From the NCBI GenBank assembly GCA_947498355.1, contig CANMKA010000009.1, forward strand, positions 1-64,000: 64,000 nucleotides of DNA. The letters are read 5' to 3'. A model generated the notes under the pieces. That model saw only the letters and a list, made by a program, of their open reading frames with translations. It made no database searches and had not been told where the DNA came from. The translations under genes were made by a program, and so were the position numbers. Shown one piece after another: positions 1 through 8,556 of the stretch; position 1 is the stretch's first letter, and each line of letters opens with the position of its first letter. The DNA comes from an uncultured Paraglaciecola sp. (GTDB lineage: Bacteria; Pseudomonadota; Gammaproteobacteria; Enterobacterales; Alteromonadaceae).

Positions 1-107
1 ATCACCGAGGCTCCTGTGCCTAATTGATGCTATCTATTGGATCACAAACTACGATCTGGGGGAAGGAATAAATGGCTAAAAAACCAACAATCTTAGACTT
101 TTTCTAC

Positions 108-226
108 AGCCTCAACGCCCAACTTAGGGGCAATAACACGTAGGCTAAAATTGGAGCGAAGCGACTGAGCCTACGTGTTATTGTCCCAGTGAGCGCAAGC
201 GAACGACTACAGTTTTTTGTTAGGCT
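108..226 (-). repeat. attC-like site of gene cassette 1
   Basis: On the minus strand this element starts with GCCTAAC (225-219), a perfect R''-type box, and ends with GGGCGTTGAGG (120-110), an R'-type box. Between them is a long imperfect palindrome with exact 16-bp arms at 131-146 and 168-183. The R'' box is the exact complement of the GTTAGGC that opens the same cassette at 709-703, as expected for an integron gene cassette that can circularise. The palindrome is off-centre, because about 31 extra bases lie between R'' and the stem, so this is not a textbook short attC. The reading frame of the upstream gene ends inside the site, which is common in cassettes. Confidence 0.55.
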
Positions 227-689
227 CTTTCACAGCATACTTAAAATAGACATACGCAGGGAAGATAAAGCTCAGCCAAAGGCTAGAGAACAGTCTTAAT
301 TCCGTGCGTTTTAAAAATAAAAAGCTATCGTAAGAAATCTCTTTAATCGTTGTTCCTTGGCGGCTTAAGATATATTTTCCGTTTTCAATTTGAGGCTGCC
401 CATCACCGAGTATTATTACCGAAAAAATGAAAACAGCGATAACATACCAACGCAGATACCTATGGACTTTTCCCAAATACCAAGGGCCGCTTTTTTTTAG
501 CTTATCTTCAAACTTTCCGTTTGTATAATTTTCTGAGCGTTCAACTAATACCGTTGCCCCTAAAGCAAAAAAGGAAAAAGCTGTCATTAGGTGCACATAA
601 CTAGATGTCGCGAAAATGCTGACGCCTAGGTAAGTGGTAAAGTGCAAAAAGACAGAGACAAAAAAAGAAATAGCCAATAATACTGACAA
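207..689 (-). CDS. Small multi-pass membrane protein, cassette-borne
   Basis: I do not recognise this 160-residue protein. It has about four hydrophobic segments (near residues 2-22, 30-50, 78-95 and 133-152) with a basic stretch (residues 55-75) between the second and third, so it is probably an inner-membrane protein. The start is TTG at 689, six bases after a GGAG ribosome site that itself follows the cassette opening box GTTAGGC. The last codons (ending in KEPNKKL) run into the attC-like site. It is the only gene of cassette 1 (about 116-708). Such orphan membrane proteins are common in chromosomal integrons. The function is unknown. Confidence 0.6.
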   Translation of the reverse strand: MSVLLAISFFVSVFLHFTTYLGVSIFATSSYVHLMTAFSFFALGATVLVERSENYTNGKFEDKLKKSGPWYLGKVHRYLRWYVIAVFIFSVIILGDGQPQIENGKYILSRQGTTIKEISYDSFLFLKRTELRLFSSLWLSFIFPAYVYFKYAVKEPNKKL

Positions 690-708
690 CGCTAACTCCA
701 GAGCCTAA

Positions 709-1001
709 CGAAGCTGTAGAATTTATCATTTTCAGCCAGTAATTTTGTAATGCTAAGACAATAATTGAGCATGTCTGCTATTTCAATGACTTATCGATTT
801 ATTATGGATGTTGATTTCAGCGGGTTGTTTGGAAGCGATATCAAGCTAATTAGAGGGAATTAAAGACTTAAAACGTTGATATTATTGACATTTCAATAAG
901 GTCACGGCCTATTGCGGCCCGAAGAAAGTACACCCCGCACGCACCCTTCACGCTCAGCCGAGCAATTTACTATATAAAGCAGACTCCACAGCTTCGGGCT
1001 T
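709..1001. other. Gene-free segment between the two cassettes
   Basis: No convincing gene is seen here. The segment is bounded by an inverted repeat: CGAAGCTGTAGA at 709-720 and its near complement TCCACAGCTTCG at about 986-997 (one mismatch). It sits between the cassette 1 opening box and the cassette 2 attC-like site. It may be a decayed or non-coding cassette. Confidence 0.35.
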
Positions 1002-1058
1002 GTTCAACACCCAGATAAGGTGTCGGCTACGCGACACCTATCCTTATTTGTTATACGC
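1002..1058 (-). repeat. attC-like site of gene cassette 2
   Basis: This is a 57-bp imperfect palindrome read on the minus strand. It opens with GCGTATAAC (1058-1050), has arms GGTGTCG/CGACACC (1019-1025 with 1032-1038, six-base loop) extended outwards with a bulged base, and ends with GTTGAAC (1008-1002), which fits the GTTRRRY core. The opening box and the two bases beyond it (ATGCGTATAAC) are the exact complement of the 11 bases that open the cassette at 1451-1441. That self-complementarity, the size and the extrahelical base match the integron attC architecture. The R'' box deviates from the RYYYAAC consensus at one position. Confidence 0.55.
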
Positions 1059-1063
1059 ATTTG

Positions 1064-1429
1064 CTAAATACATCTTCTTAGTTGCCATTCTTTGGTTTGT
1101 AGATTTACTTCAGGACGCTCTGCTTCATAATTGTAGACTTCCCAAGTGTCTTTACCTAGCGCAGACAAAATAGACATCGGATGATTTGAATCAGAGCCAA
1201 AGAAATCGCTCATTTCTTTGAGATTGTCTTTCATCATAAGTTTGTTGTTCTTAAAAAAAGCGTTACCACTTTTTGTCACCCACAGAGCATTTGTATCCAC
1301 TTCTTTCAATTCATCATTCTCAAAAACTGAGTATGTGGTTAGAGAGAAGCTAGCATATTCCCATCTATCGCAGGAGGTTGGTGAACAACCTACAATCAGA
1401 GCCAAGCTTAATAAAGCTAAATATTTCAA
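1064..1429 (-). CDS. Small predicted lipoprotein, cassette-borne
   Basis: This 121-residue protein begins with a short lipoprotein signal (hydrophobic run, then IVGC at residues 12-15) and has a polar C-terminal body. It has no recognised domain. It starts at TTG (1429), seven bases after GGAG, which closely follows the cassette opening box GTTATACGCAT; the nearby ATG is in another frame. The gene lies in cassette 2 (about 1008-1450) and is followed at once by the attC-like site. It is probably anchored in the outer or inner membrane. The function is unknown. Confidence 0.6.
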   Translation of the reverse strand: MKYLALLSLALIVGCSPTSCDRWEYASFSLTTYSVFENDELKEVDTNALWVTKSGNAFFKNNKLMMKDNLKEMSDFFGSDSNHPMSILSALGKDTWEVYNYEAERPEVNLQTKEWQLRRCI

Positions 1430-1450
1430 AAGTTTGCTCCATGCGTATAA

Positions 1451-2037
1451 CAGTTATTAGTGAGCATTTCGTATATGTAACTGCTCAATTTATTATTAAT
1501 CTTCACAATAAAAACTGTTACTCATTGTTTTTATTCACTATTTTATACAATGCCACGCATAAAAATCGTCAAATATTAAAAAGCACAAAAGGAGTCTGAC
1601 TTTAACGCGACTTATTTGCTTCCTATTAAATACTAGGAGCAAAATATTTTCCATAACAAAATTAAGCACTTAGTGTTTTGCCCCAAAAAAAAAGGAGCCT
1701 AAGATAAGTTATTTAACAGGAAGGGAAATAGAATTTATTCATTTAACTTCATTATACCTGTGTTTATTTACCCTTATGTTTAAATAGAAATAACGTGATG
1801 GACTCGCCACTTTTGAGTGGTCACCTCTGCCAACAGCAGTGAGAACCAAAAAAGTTCACTTGAGCGCCATGGTGCTAGCATTCGTCACACATGCACATAA
1901 AGCATGAAGTTTACCGTGCTTTATTTAGACCTAACTTAACTCGCTGACCTTTTTCATTGAAGCAAACTGATCACTGGCATACATATCCATGTATATTAAT
2001 AAATATATTCGGCGCTTAATGTTTAACGGAACAATCA
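1451..2037. other. Gene-free AT-rich stretch
   Basis: I see no gene that I can support, on either strand. In particular there is no integron integrase and no recognisable attI next to cassette 2. The region contains a weak bulged hairpin (GTGA...CCAC/GTGG...TCAC, about 1795-1826). The last bases carry the promoter and ribosome site of the DUF3081 gene. Confidence 0.4.
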
Positions 2038-2295
2038 ATGAAAAATGATTTAGACAGTAAATTTTTATTAGATACCTTCGAAAAAATCCGCCAACATGGC
2101 GACAAACAAGACGAAAAATACCTGTTAGAAGGCGTTATTGCCTACACCGACTTCGATGGCTACACGGTATATATGGAAGACGCCCAAGTGAAGCTCAGCT
2201 TTGGTTTTCACAATCAATATCATTTTGACTATGAATCAAGCGATCACTTTGCTGCATTCGAAAAAAAGCTACAAAGCATTGCCAAAAATTACTGA
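2038..2295 (+). CDS. DUF3081 family protein
   Basis: This 85-residue soluble acidic protein resembles the DUF3081 family of Alteromonadales and Vibrionales, with the central DFDGYTVYM...V.LSFGFHN.Y..DY pattern (about residues 39-68). No function is established for the family. It starts at ATG and has no signal or membrane segment. It is convergent with the DUF423 gene, and the two reading frames overlap by seven bases at their ends. Confidence 0.75.
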   Translation: MKNDLDSKFLLDTFEKIRQHGDKQDEKYLLEGVIAYTDFDGYTVYMEDAQVKLSFGFHNQYHFDYESSDHFAAFEKKLQSIAKNY

Positions 2296-2708
2296 GGCTT
2301 CCCTGCCCTGTAAACCAAACCTATCGTCAGGCATGCTTGCTTGTGTTTTAATCCAGAGTAAGCCAGTAATCCCCAACTCACAATAAGACACAAACCGCCT
2401 ATAGGTGTGGCAGGGCCAAACCAATGGGCGTCAGTTAACGCTAAACCGTATAAACTACCACTAAACAGAATTATCCCCACCATCATAGCTCTGGCCGAAT
2501 ATCGCAAATATTTACCAGGTTTACTACGGGATAAGACGACCACCAGCAGAAGCGCCAAGCTAGGGTACATTTGATACTGCACACCAATTTGAAATGTAAG
2601 TAGTGCTTGCTCAGTCAAGATGAAGATAAGATTATGATTTACATAGGCGTCGAGGATCACAGCCAACATGCCAGTTAGCGCTGCAAACATAAAAGTAATT
2701 TTCATCAT
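2289..2708 (-). CDS. DUF423 family inner-membrane protein (YgdD-like)
   Basis: The protein is 139 residues with four hydrophobic segments and the pattern of the DUF423/YgdD family (N-terminal helix with a G.LAV..DAY.NH-like motif, late ATPIGGLCLIVSWGLLA). Members are small inner-membrane proteins of unknown function. I chose the ATG at 2708 because GAGACGAA precedes it and because the family begins there; a longer frame to 2786 adds an unrelated polar extension. It lies downstream of the heme receptor gene in the same direction, with about 80 bases between them. Confidence 0.75.
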   Translation of the reverse strand: MMKITFMFAALTGMLAVILDAYVNHNLIFILTEQALLTFQIGVQYQMYPSLALLLVVVLSRSKPGKYLRYSARAMMVGIILFSGSLYGLALTDAHWFGPATPIGGLCLIVSWGLLAYSGLKHKQACLTIGLVYRAGKPQ

Positions 2709-2787
2709 TTCGTCTCTGTGGGTACAGTGAATTAAAATTGCTAAAGTCTGGTATAGAGGGGATCGCACTTGAGCTACCCTATTCAAC

Positions 2788-5007
2788 TTAAAAATTTAAA
2801 ATGATATTTGCAGAGGCATTGCGGCCTGTTGCGGTAAACCTACCTACATTAGCGCTGGCAGCTAACCCTCTTACCTCAGAGGCCATCCAATATTGCTTAT
2901 CGGTTAAATTAAACACGCCAAAGTTCACACTCAAATCAGGTAAAATCTGCACGTGTCCCAATAAATCTAGCGTGGTATAACTGGGCGCCCTAAAAAATAG
3001 GTTATCGTCATTATCCGTTAGTAACTTAGCCTGTCGCCCATGGGTTAAAGTTAGCTCAAGGTGCCATGGGGCAGTATGATCTTGATACTGCAGGCCCAAT
3101 ACCCATTGAGCAGGTAAAATCGACTCAAGGGCTTGACCTGTTTGCCTATTTTCCGAATCTTGCACGCTAAAACTACCCATGAGTTGCCAATCTTCGGCCT
3201 GTGTAAACGCTTCTTCTAGATACCAAGTCAATTGCCCTTCAATACCCTTAATATCGACTTTATCAATGTTTTGAGCCTGAAACTGAGTAAAGCCATTTTC
3301 AGCAAACCCGACAAAAGCCAGCGACTCAATAAAGTCGTCGTATCGGTTTTGGTAAGCACTCAGTGACCACATTACGCTTTGAAAATGACCACGAAAGCCC
3401 AATTCAACGCTGGTGACACTTTCGGGTTTTAGATCTGGATTGGCCAAAGACGTATAGCGTCCTCGAAAGTTAGTAAAGCCCACATTCACATCGTCCATTG
3501 GTGGCACACGGAACCCCTCGGCGTACTGAAGCCAAATACTGTAATCTGGATTAAGGCTATACACGGCTCCCAGTTTTTTCGAAAACTGACGGTCGGCAAA
3601 TTCAGCCACCACGACCCCAGGGTTGGCCCCAACAAAAATAGGGTCAAGCTCTGGCGTCAGGGTAAAGTCATCAAATCTGATCCCTGGGCTCAAACGCAAT
3701 TTACCGTCTAAAAGCTGAATTTCGTCTTGAATAAACAGAGACTGTTCGCGAAGTGTAGAAATAGGAAAATCTCGGGCAGGAAACACACTAAACTCAGGCA
3801 AACTCGCCCCCGATATTGTGTCTTGGGTTTGCCCTTTTCTTACACTGCTTGATTCGGTGTGCTCTATGCTTAGCCCATAGATTAAGTAATGTTGGCCCCA
3901 ACCACTAAATTGATGATCGAACTGACCATGAAGACCATAGCTAGTTTGTTCAAAAAAGCTGTCTCGTGTTCGAAAAAAGGGAGACGAGTTGGGTGCTAAC
4001 GAGACCCGAGTTAACTCAGAATGCTGCTCTGTATTTGCTTGTTGATAAAACCCTAACCAGTTCATGCGAACTAGAGACCCAATATTGTTCGGCGTATAAC
4101 GATAATTTACCGACAACCTTTCTCTGTCTTGCTCGTCGAATCCTTGGCTAGACAAGTTCAATCCACCTCTTACGACCTGTGTCACCTCTGATTGCAAGTC
4201 GGTAGTCGCATCTGACGTTGCCGATTCTGCTACCCATTCAACCCTGTGTGTTTCACTCGGTTGGTAAATCAGCTTAGCCAACACACTAACAGATTGATTT
4301 GACTGAGGATCAGCACTTTGGCGCATGTCTCCTTGTAAATCGTCATCAAAAAAGGTTTCGGTTTGCGCGCCATCACGGTAAGTCCCGTTTAGCAACCATT
4401 GCCAGTCATTGTATATGCCCGCCAAAACGCCATTTACCACCGACTCATCTGCCTGACTCGCATACCCAGCTTTAATTCGGCCCCCAAAAGACTGGCCACC
4501 GCTAATAAAATCCACTGGTTGCTTAGTGGTAAAAGCAACTACGCCACCTATTGCGTCGCTGCCATAAAGGGTCGAAGCAGGGCCGCGCACAATGTCTACC
4601 GATTGAAGTAAATCAATATCAACCAAATCGCGGCGAGAAGACAAATTAGGGCCAAAACTAAATTCATCAGCCACGGGCACACCATCAATTAAAATTAATA
4701 CTCGATCCCCATTAATGCCACGAATATTGAATCCCGACAAACCAAATCGACCACTGCCCTCCACCGATAATCCCGGTTCGTAACGCAACAAATCGCGAAT
4801 ATTCGCCGATATTAGGCCGTCGATTTGCTGGCTATCAATGTGGGTGATGCTGGCAGCTACTTCGTTAATTTGGCGAGCGGTTTTGGTGCCAGTTACCACT
4901 ATCGACTCCATGTCTGGCGCCTGTTGTATGTTTTTGGGGTTGGCCTGTATCGGCGCACTAGACAAGGCCAATAGCGAGAGCGCCAAGGCAGATAAAGACT
5001 GTTTCAT
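2788..5007 (-). CDS. hutA: TonB-dependent heme/hemoglobin receptor
   Basis: This is a 739-residue outer-membrane receptor for heme or heme proteins. It has a signal peptide (residues 1-22), a TonB-box region (MESIVVTGTKT, 33-43), a plug domain (about 50-160, with VRGPASTLYGSDAIGGVV) and a 22-strand-type barrel ending in a terminal Phe. Heme-receptor marks are GFRVPP (a FRAP-box variant) followed by NPDLKPES (an NPNL-box variant). It is transcribed away from the hutBCD-hugZ genes, with a Fur-box-like site in the 85-base gap, so iron repression of both sides is likely. I infer heme rather than siderophore mainly from those boxes and the neighbours. Confidence 0.88.
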   Translation of the reverse strand: MKQSLSALALSLLALSSAPIQANPKNIQQAPDMESIVVTGTKTARQINEVAASITHIDSQQIDGLISANIRDLLRYEPGLSVEGSGRFGLSGFNIRGINGDRVLILIDGVPVADEFSFGPNLSSRRDLVDIDLLQSVDIVRGPASTLYGSDAIGGVVAFTTKQPVDFISGGQSFGGRIKAGYASQADESVVNGVLAGIYNDWQWLLNGTYRDGAQTETFFDDDLQGDMRQSADPQSNQSVSVLAKLIYQPSETHRVEWVAESATSDATTDLQSEVTQVVRGGLNLSSQGFDEQDRERLSVNYRYTPNNIGSLVRMNWLGFYQQANTEQHSELTRVSLAPNSSPFFRTRDSFFEQTSYGLHGQFDHQFSGWGQHYLIYGLSIEHTESSSVRKGQTQDTISGASLPEFSVFPARDFPISTLREQSLFIQDEIQLLDGKLRLSPGIRFDDFTLTPELDPIFVGANPGVVVAEFADRQFSKKLGAVYSLNPDYSIWLQYAEGFRVPPMDDVNVGFTNFRGRYTSLANPDLKPESVTSVELGFRGHFQSVMWSLSAYQNRYDDFIESLAFVGFAENGFTQFQAQNIDKVDIKGIEGQLTWYLEEAFTQAEDWQLMGSFSVQDSENRQTGQALESILPAQWVLGLQYQDHTAPWHLELTLTHGRQAKLLTDNDDNLFFRAPSYTTLDLLGHVQILPDLSVNFGVFNLTDKQYWMASEVRGLAASANVGRFTATGRNASANIILNF

Positions 5008-5038
5008 TACATTTTCCTAATTATCATTTGACCGTAAT

Positions 5039-5057
5039 GCTAATGATAACTATTATT
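5039..5057. promoter_or_regulatory. Fur-box-like operator
   Basis: GCTAATGATAACTATTATT matches the 19-bp Fur consensus GATAATGATAATCATTATC at 15 of 19 positions. It lies between the divergent heme receptor gene and hutB, where Fur-iron would block both promoters under iron sufficiency. Flanking ATTATCATTTG (about 5020-5030) may form part of a second, weaker site. Confidence 0.7.
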
Positions 5058-5092
5058 ATTTGCAATGGTTAATTAAGACAATTGAGCAAGCA

Positions 5093-5950
5093 ATGAAAAA
5101 ATTTTTAACGTGGGGACTATGCCTGAGCCTCTCATTTTGGTTGATAGGCCATGCCGCTATAGCCAACAGTGCTGAAATTAGAATTGTGAGTGCAGGCGGC
5201 AGCGTAACCGAAACCTTGTACGCCCTTGGTATGGGGCAACACCTAGTCGCCACAGATACCAGTAGTACTTACCCCGAATCCGCTGCTGTCCTGCCTAAAG
5301 TAGGCTACTACCGACAGCTAAGCGTTGAGGGCGTACTGTCCATGGCACCCACTGCTCTTTTTGTTGTAAAAGGAGCCGGCCCAGCGGCCGTGTTAACCCA
5401 ACTAAAAAGTACCGGCCTAAAGGTACACGAGTTCGACCAACCCACCTCAGTATCTGGCTTATTACAGCTCGTTGAGAAAATGGGAATTGTCACAGGACTA
5501 ACCAAGCAAGCTACACACCTGCAACAATCTATTCAGGATGACATTGCTAGGCTCAAACCAAATGCCGAAGAAACTTTCGATAGCGCAGTATTTTTTATGG
5601 CTGCCAACGACAGAGGCTTTATCGCGGCAGGGCAAGATACCGTACCCAATTTGATTATGAATGTGCTGGGTATCACCAACCCCTATCAAGATCTACAGGG
5701 ATATAAACCCATATCCATAGAATCTTTGTTAGCCATCAACCCCCGACATATTTTTGTAGCTGCCCACGGTACTGGCGGCCTAAACAAAACTCAGCTCTGC
5801 CAAAAACCGAGTTTAGTGCAGTGGGCCATAACTACGGATTGCGCCATACATATAGTCGAACCCCTACTATTTTTAGGGCTCACGCCAAGGTTACCCTTAG
5901 CCATTGAACGTTATGCCAACCTCACGCGCATCAACACCTTGGATCGTTAA
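5093..5950 (+). CDS. hutB: Periplasmic heme-binding protein of ABC importer
   Basis: The protein is about 285 residues: a signal peptide (MKKFLTWGLCL...AIA, about 1-24) followed by a class III substrate-binding fold of the HutB/HemT type (RIVSAGGSVTETLYALGMG near the mature start, then TDTSSTYP and LPKVGYYRQLS). It would carry heme from the outer-membrane receptor to the HutCD permease. I chose the ATG at 5093; a TTG 33 bases upstream would add a non-signal extension and overlap the operator. It is the first gene of hutB-hutC-hutD-hugZ and is followed by hutC after three bases. Confidence 0.88.
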   Translation: MKKFLTWGLCLSLSFWLIGHAAIANSAEIRIVSAGGSVTETLYALGMGQHLVATDTSSTYPESAAVLPKVGYYRQLSVEGVLSMAPTALFVVKGAGPAAVLTQLKSTGLKVHEFDQPTSVSGLLQLVEKMGIVTGLTKQATHLQQSIQDDIARLKPNAEETFDSAVFFMAANDRGFIAAGQDTVPNLIMNVLGITNPYQDLQGYKPISIESLLAINPRHIFVAAHGTGGLNKTQLCQKPSLVQWAITTDCAIHIVEPLLFLGLTPRLPLAIERYANLTRINTLDR

Positions 5951-5953
5951 CCC

Positions 5954-7018
5954 ATGCAAACTGTCCAAATGACTAGCCAACAAGTCGTCAAATCCCTGCT
6001 AACTAGCAGACAAGCTTACTTGCCCAAGTTTATTTTTCTGATACTGACTTTAGGCCTAACATGCCTAATATCACTTAATATTGGTGCCATCCAAATCAAT
6101 GTTTTTAAAGAACTATTCACTAATCAAACGTCTGCCTTAACCCATACCTTAATTTGGAATATCCGGATGCCCCGACTACTTATGACGCTGGCAACGGGAG
6201 CTGGGCTAGCTTTATGTGGCACTGTGTTACAGGCTATTTGCCGTAACCCATTAGCCGATCCTGGGCTAGTGGGCGTGTCGTCGGCGGCTGCTCTGTTCGC
6301 AGCCGTGGCGATTGCTTTATTAAGCGTGACTCAAGTGAATGAAGACTTAGCCCTTTATTTTGTTCCAATCAGTGCATTTGTAGGGTCAATTCTGTGTTTA
6401 GGTTTGTTGATAAAAATCGCTGATTCTGAGACGGGGATGAATACGTTAATGCTGATCCTCAGTGGCGTTGCAATTAACGCTGGTGCTATGGCATTGCTTG
6501 GCATAGTGCAGTTTGTTGTCGACGACGCAACCTTAAGACAGATTGCATTTTGGAGTATGGGGAGTTATGCAGGCAGCAACTACTTAGCCTTTAGTGTAGT
6601 GCTTTTGCCCTTGATCCTAGGCATGCGTTATTTTTGGTCTATACGCCAGCCTCTTATGCTGATGAGCTGCTCCGAAAAGCAAGCTAAGTATCAAGGAGTC
6701 GATACTCAAAAAATCAGAATAATTAGTTTATGTGTGGTGGCTGCGGTGATAGCGGCTTGTGTAAGCTTTAGCGGTATCGTGAGTTTTGTTGGGTTAGTCG
6801 TACCCCATGTGTGCCGTATGCTCATAGGCTCAAACTTACGCTACTTGTTACCAGCCAGTATGCTTATGGGAGCCTTGCTGGTGGCCTTCGCCGATACAGT
6901 GGCACGAGTCATAGTCGCCCCTGCCGAAATTCCTGTCGGTTTGGTTACCTCATTAATTGGCGTGCCCTTTTTTATCTATTTAATTATGCGTGAAAAAAAG
7001 AGACTCAAGCATGTATGA
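5954..7018 (+). CDS. hutC: Heme ABC transporter permease (FecCD family)
   Basis: This 354-residue protein has about 9-10 membrane helices and the marks of FecCD/BtuC-type permeases: RMPRLLMTLATGAGLALCGTVLQ near residues 72-94, NPLADPGLVGVSSAAAL, the SGVAINA and GSYAGSNY regions, SFSGIVSFVGLVVPHVCRML and the C-terminal EIPVGLVTSLIGVPFF. It would form a homodimer in the inner membrane with HutD as ATPase. It follows hutB by three bases and overlaps the start of hutD by eight bases, so the genes are translationally coupled. Confidence 0.9.
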   Translation: MQTVQMTSQQVVKSLLTSRQAYLPKFIFLILTLGLTCLISLNIGAIQINVFKELFTNQTSALTHTLIWNIRMPRLLMTLATGAGLALCGTVLQAICRNPLADPGLVGVSSAAALFAAVAIALLSVTQVNEDLALYFVPISAFVGSILCLGLLIKIADSETGMNTLMLILSGVAINAGAMALLGIVQFVVDDATLRQIAFWSMGSYAGSNYLAFSVVLLPLILGMRYFWSIRQPLMLMSCSEKQAKYQGVDTQKIRIISLCVVAAVIAACVSFSGIVSFVGLVVPHVCRMLIGSNLRYLLPASMLMGALLVAFADTVARVIVAPAEIPVGLVTSLIGVPFFIYLIMREKKRLKHV

Positions 7019-7787
7019 ACTCAGCCAAGTTAGTTTGATTAAAAACCGGCGCACCTTGCTAGACAAGGTCTCGGTAAAATTTGAAGTGGGTAAAATTAAT
7101 AGCATAATAGGCGCTAACGGCGCAGGGAAATCAACCCTAATCAAGTGCCTGCTGAATGAACACGTGTTAAGTCACGGACGCATTCTGTTTAATCAACAGC
7201 CCATAAACGAGTTAAGTCTAGTGCAACTAAGCATGCAGCGAGCATACATAGCCCAAAGCAAACCCACTGTGTTTAGCATGCCAACCATCGAATACCTAAA
7301 TTTAGCGCGCTTCCAATATCGTGAGTCAGACAAGTTTACCGAAAACCTAGTCATCAATGTCGCCCAAGAACTCGGTATTGGTAGGTTATTACTCGAAAAC
7401 ATCTCTCAATTGTCGGGCGGCGAGTTACAGTTAGTCGAATTAGTGCGCGCATATTTGCAACTTTACCAAGGGCGCTCTATGCAAGGAAAATGCTTAGTAT
7501 TCGACGAACCAGCTAGTGCACTCGATATCAAGCAAACGCAAATTTTCTATCGACATTTACATGACTTTTCAGCCCACGGTGGCACAGTCATTATTATCGA
7601 TCACGACATTAATTCCATCGCTGAATTATCAGATTTTATTTTACTACTCAAAGAGGGCAGGACCTTAGCCCAAGGCCCCACCCATCAAGTATTTACTCAG
7701 CACAACCTCGATATGTGCTTCGATACGCAAGGCGAACTACTGCGCAGCCAAGATGCAAATTCGTCGCGATACCACTTACATACCTAA
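7011..7787 (+). CDS. hutD: Heme ABC transporter ATP-binding protein
   Basis: The protein is 258 residues. Walker A is GANGAGKST (34-42), the signature is LSGGE (134-138) and Walker B is LVFDEP (162-167), followed by the D-loop SALD and the switch His in IIDHD. It powers heme import through HutC. I chose ATG 7011, which overlaps the hutC stop (ATGTATGA) and has AAAGAGA upstream; a GTG at 6990 would only add seven residues. Gene order and coupling match the hmu/hut heme importers of Vibrio and Shewanella. Confidence 0.9.
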   Translation: MYELSQVSLIKNRRTLLDKVSVKFEVGKINSIIGANGAGKSTLIKCLLNEHVLSHGRILFNQQPINELSLVQLSMQRAYIAQSKPTVFSMPTIEYLNLARFQYRESDKFTENLVINVAQELGIGRLLLENISQLSGGELQLVELVRAYLQLYQGRSMQGKCLVFDEPASALDIKQTQIFYRHLHDFSAHGGTVIIIDHDINSIAELSDFILLLKEGRTLAQGPTHQVFTQHNLDMCFDTQGELLRSQDANSSRYHLHT

Positions 7788-7806
7788 CCTGTATCAAGGA
7801 ATTACA

Positions 7807-8556
7807 ATGAACAGCAAAACTCAACACATTCATCAAGCCTGCTTACTGTTGCGAACCCAGCACTCAGGTGTATTGTCTACCCACAGTGTTTCTTGCGATG
7901 GCTTTCCTTTTGGCTCAATCACGCCTTTTTTACTCACAGAGCAAGGTGATATTGTGATTTATGCGTCTGACATTGCTCAGCATTCTCGAAATATGCAAAC
8001 CCACCCAAAAGTGAGTATTTGCATTGCCGATCACCAACAACACGACAGTCAAGCCAGTGGTCGTGTCACTTTGTTGGGCCAAGCCACTGCTGATGAAGTA
8101 GATGAGGCGACACAGCAACAGTACATGCAACTTTTTCCACAGGCTAAAACCTATGCCCGCACCCACGATTTTAGGTTTTACCTAATCCGTACCCATAAAA
8201 TTCGTTACATAGGTGGATTTGGCAAAATATTCTGGTTCAGTGGCGATGAATGGCGTGAACAAATGTACGTCATAGATCAAGCCCAAGGATCGATTGAGCA
8301 TATGCATCAAGACCACCCAGATGCGTTATCGATCATTGTCACTCAAAAAACCCAAAAGCCGATTAAAGTGGGTGCCGTTACAATGCTGTCGTGCTTTCAG
8401 CATGGGTTTCACTATCAATTATCAGGAGGTCAATCATTGGCAGATCACATAAGCTTTGTGCCATTCTTGCAACCAGTCAATCAAGATTATGATCTTAGAC
8501 AAGCTATGGTAGAGATCACCGAATTGGCAAGGCGAAGGCAAGCAGAGGTGGCTTAG
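7807..8556 (+). CDS. hugZ: HugZ-family heme-utilisation protein (heme oxygenase)
   Basis: This 249-residue protein has an N-terminal split-barrel flavin-reductase-like fold (residues about 10-160, with GFPFGSITPFLL and RYIGGFGKIFWF) and a C-terminal DUF2470 domain (about 170-247, starting HMHQDHPDAL). This is the arrangement of HugZ/HutZ proteins, which bind heme and degrade it to release iron. It is the last gene of the hut operon, starts at ATG 7807 after AAGGA, and lies 19 bases after hutD. Another PNPOx-like protein occurs at 12479-12940 but lacks the DUF2470 domain. Confidence 0.85.
   Translation: MNSKTQHIHQACLLLRTQHSGVLSTHSVSCDGFPFGSITPFLLTEQGDIVIYASDIAQHSRNMQTHPKVSICIADHQQHDSQASGRVTLLGQATADEVDEATQQQYMQLFPQAKTYARTHDFRFYLIRTHKIRYIGGFGKIFWFSGDEWREQMYVIDQAQGSIEHMHQDHPDALSIIVTQKTQKPIKVGAVTMLSCFQHGFHYQLSGGQSLADHISFVPFLQPVNQDYDLRQAMVEITELARRRQAEVA

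Noticed and set aside
72..143. 23-codon frame on the plus strand with a good GGAAGGA ribosome site
   Set aside because: It runs into the attC-like palindrome of cassette 1 on the opposite strand and has no family resemblance; too short to support as a gene.
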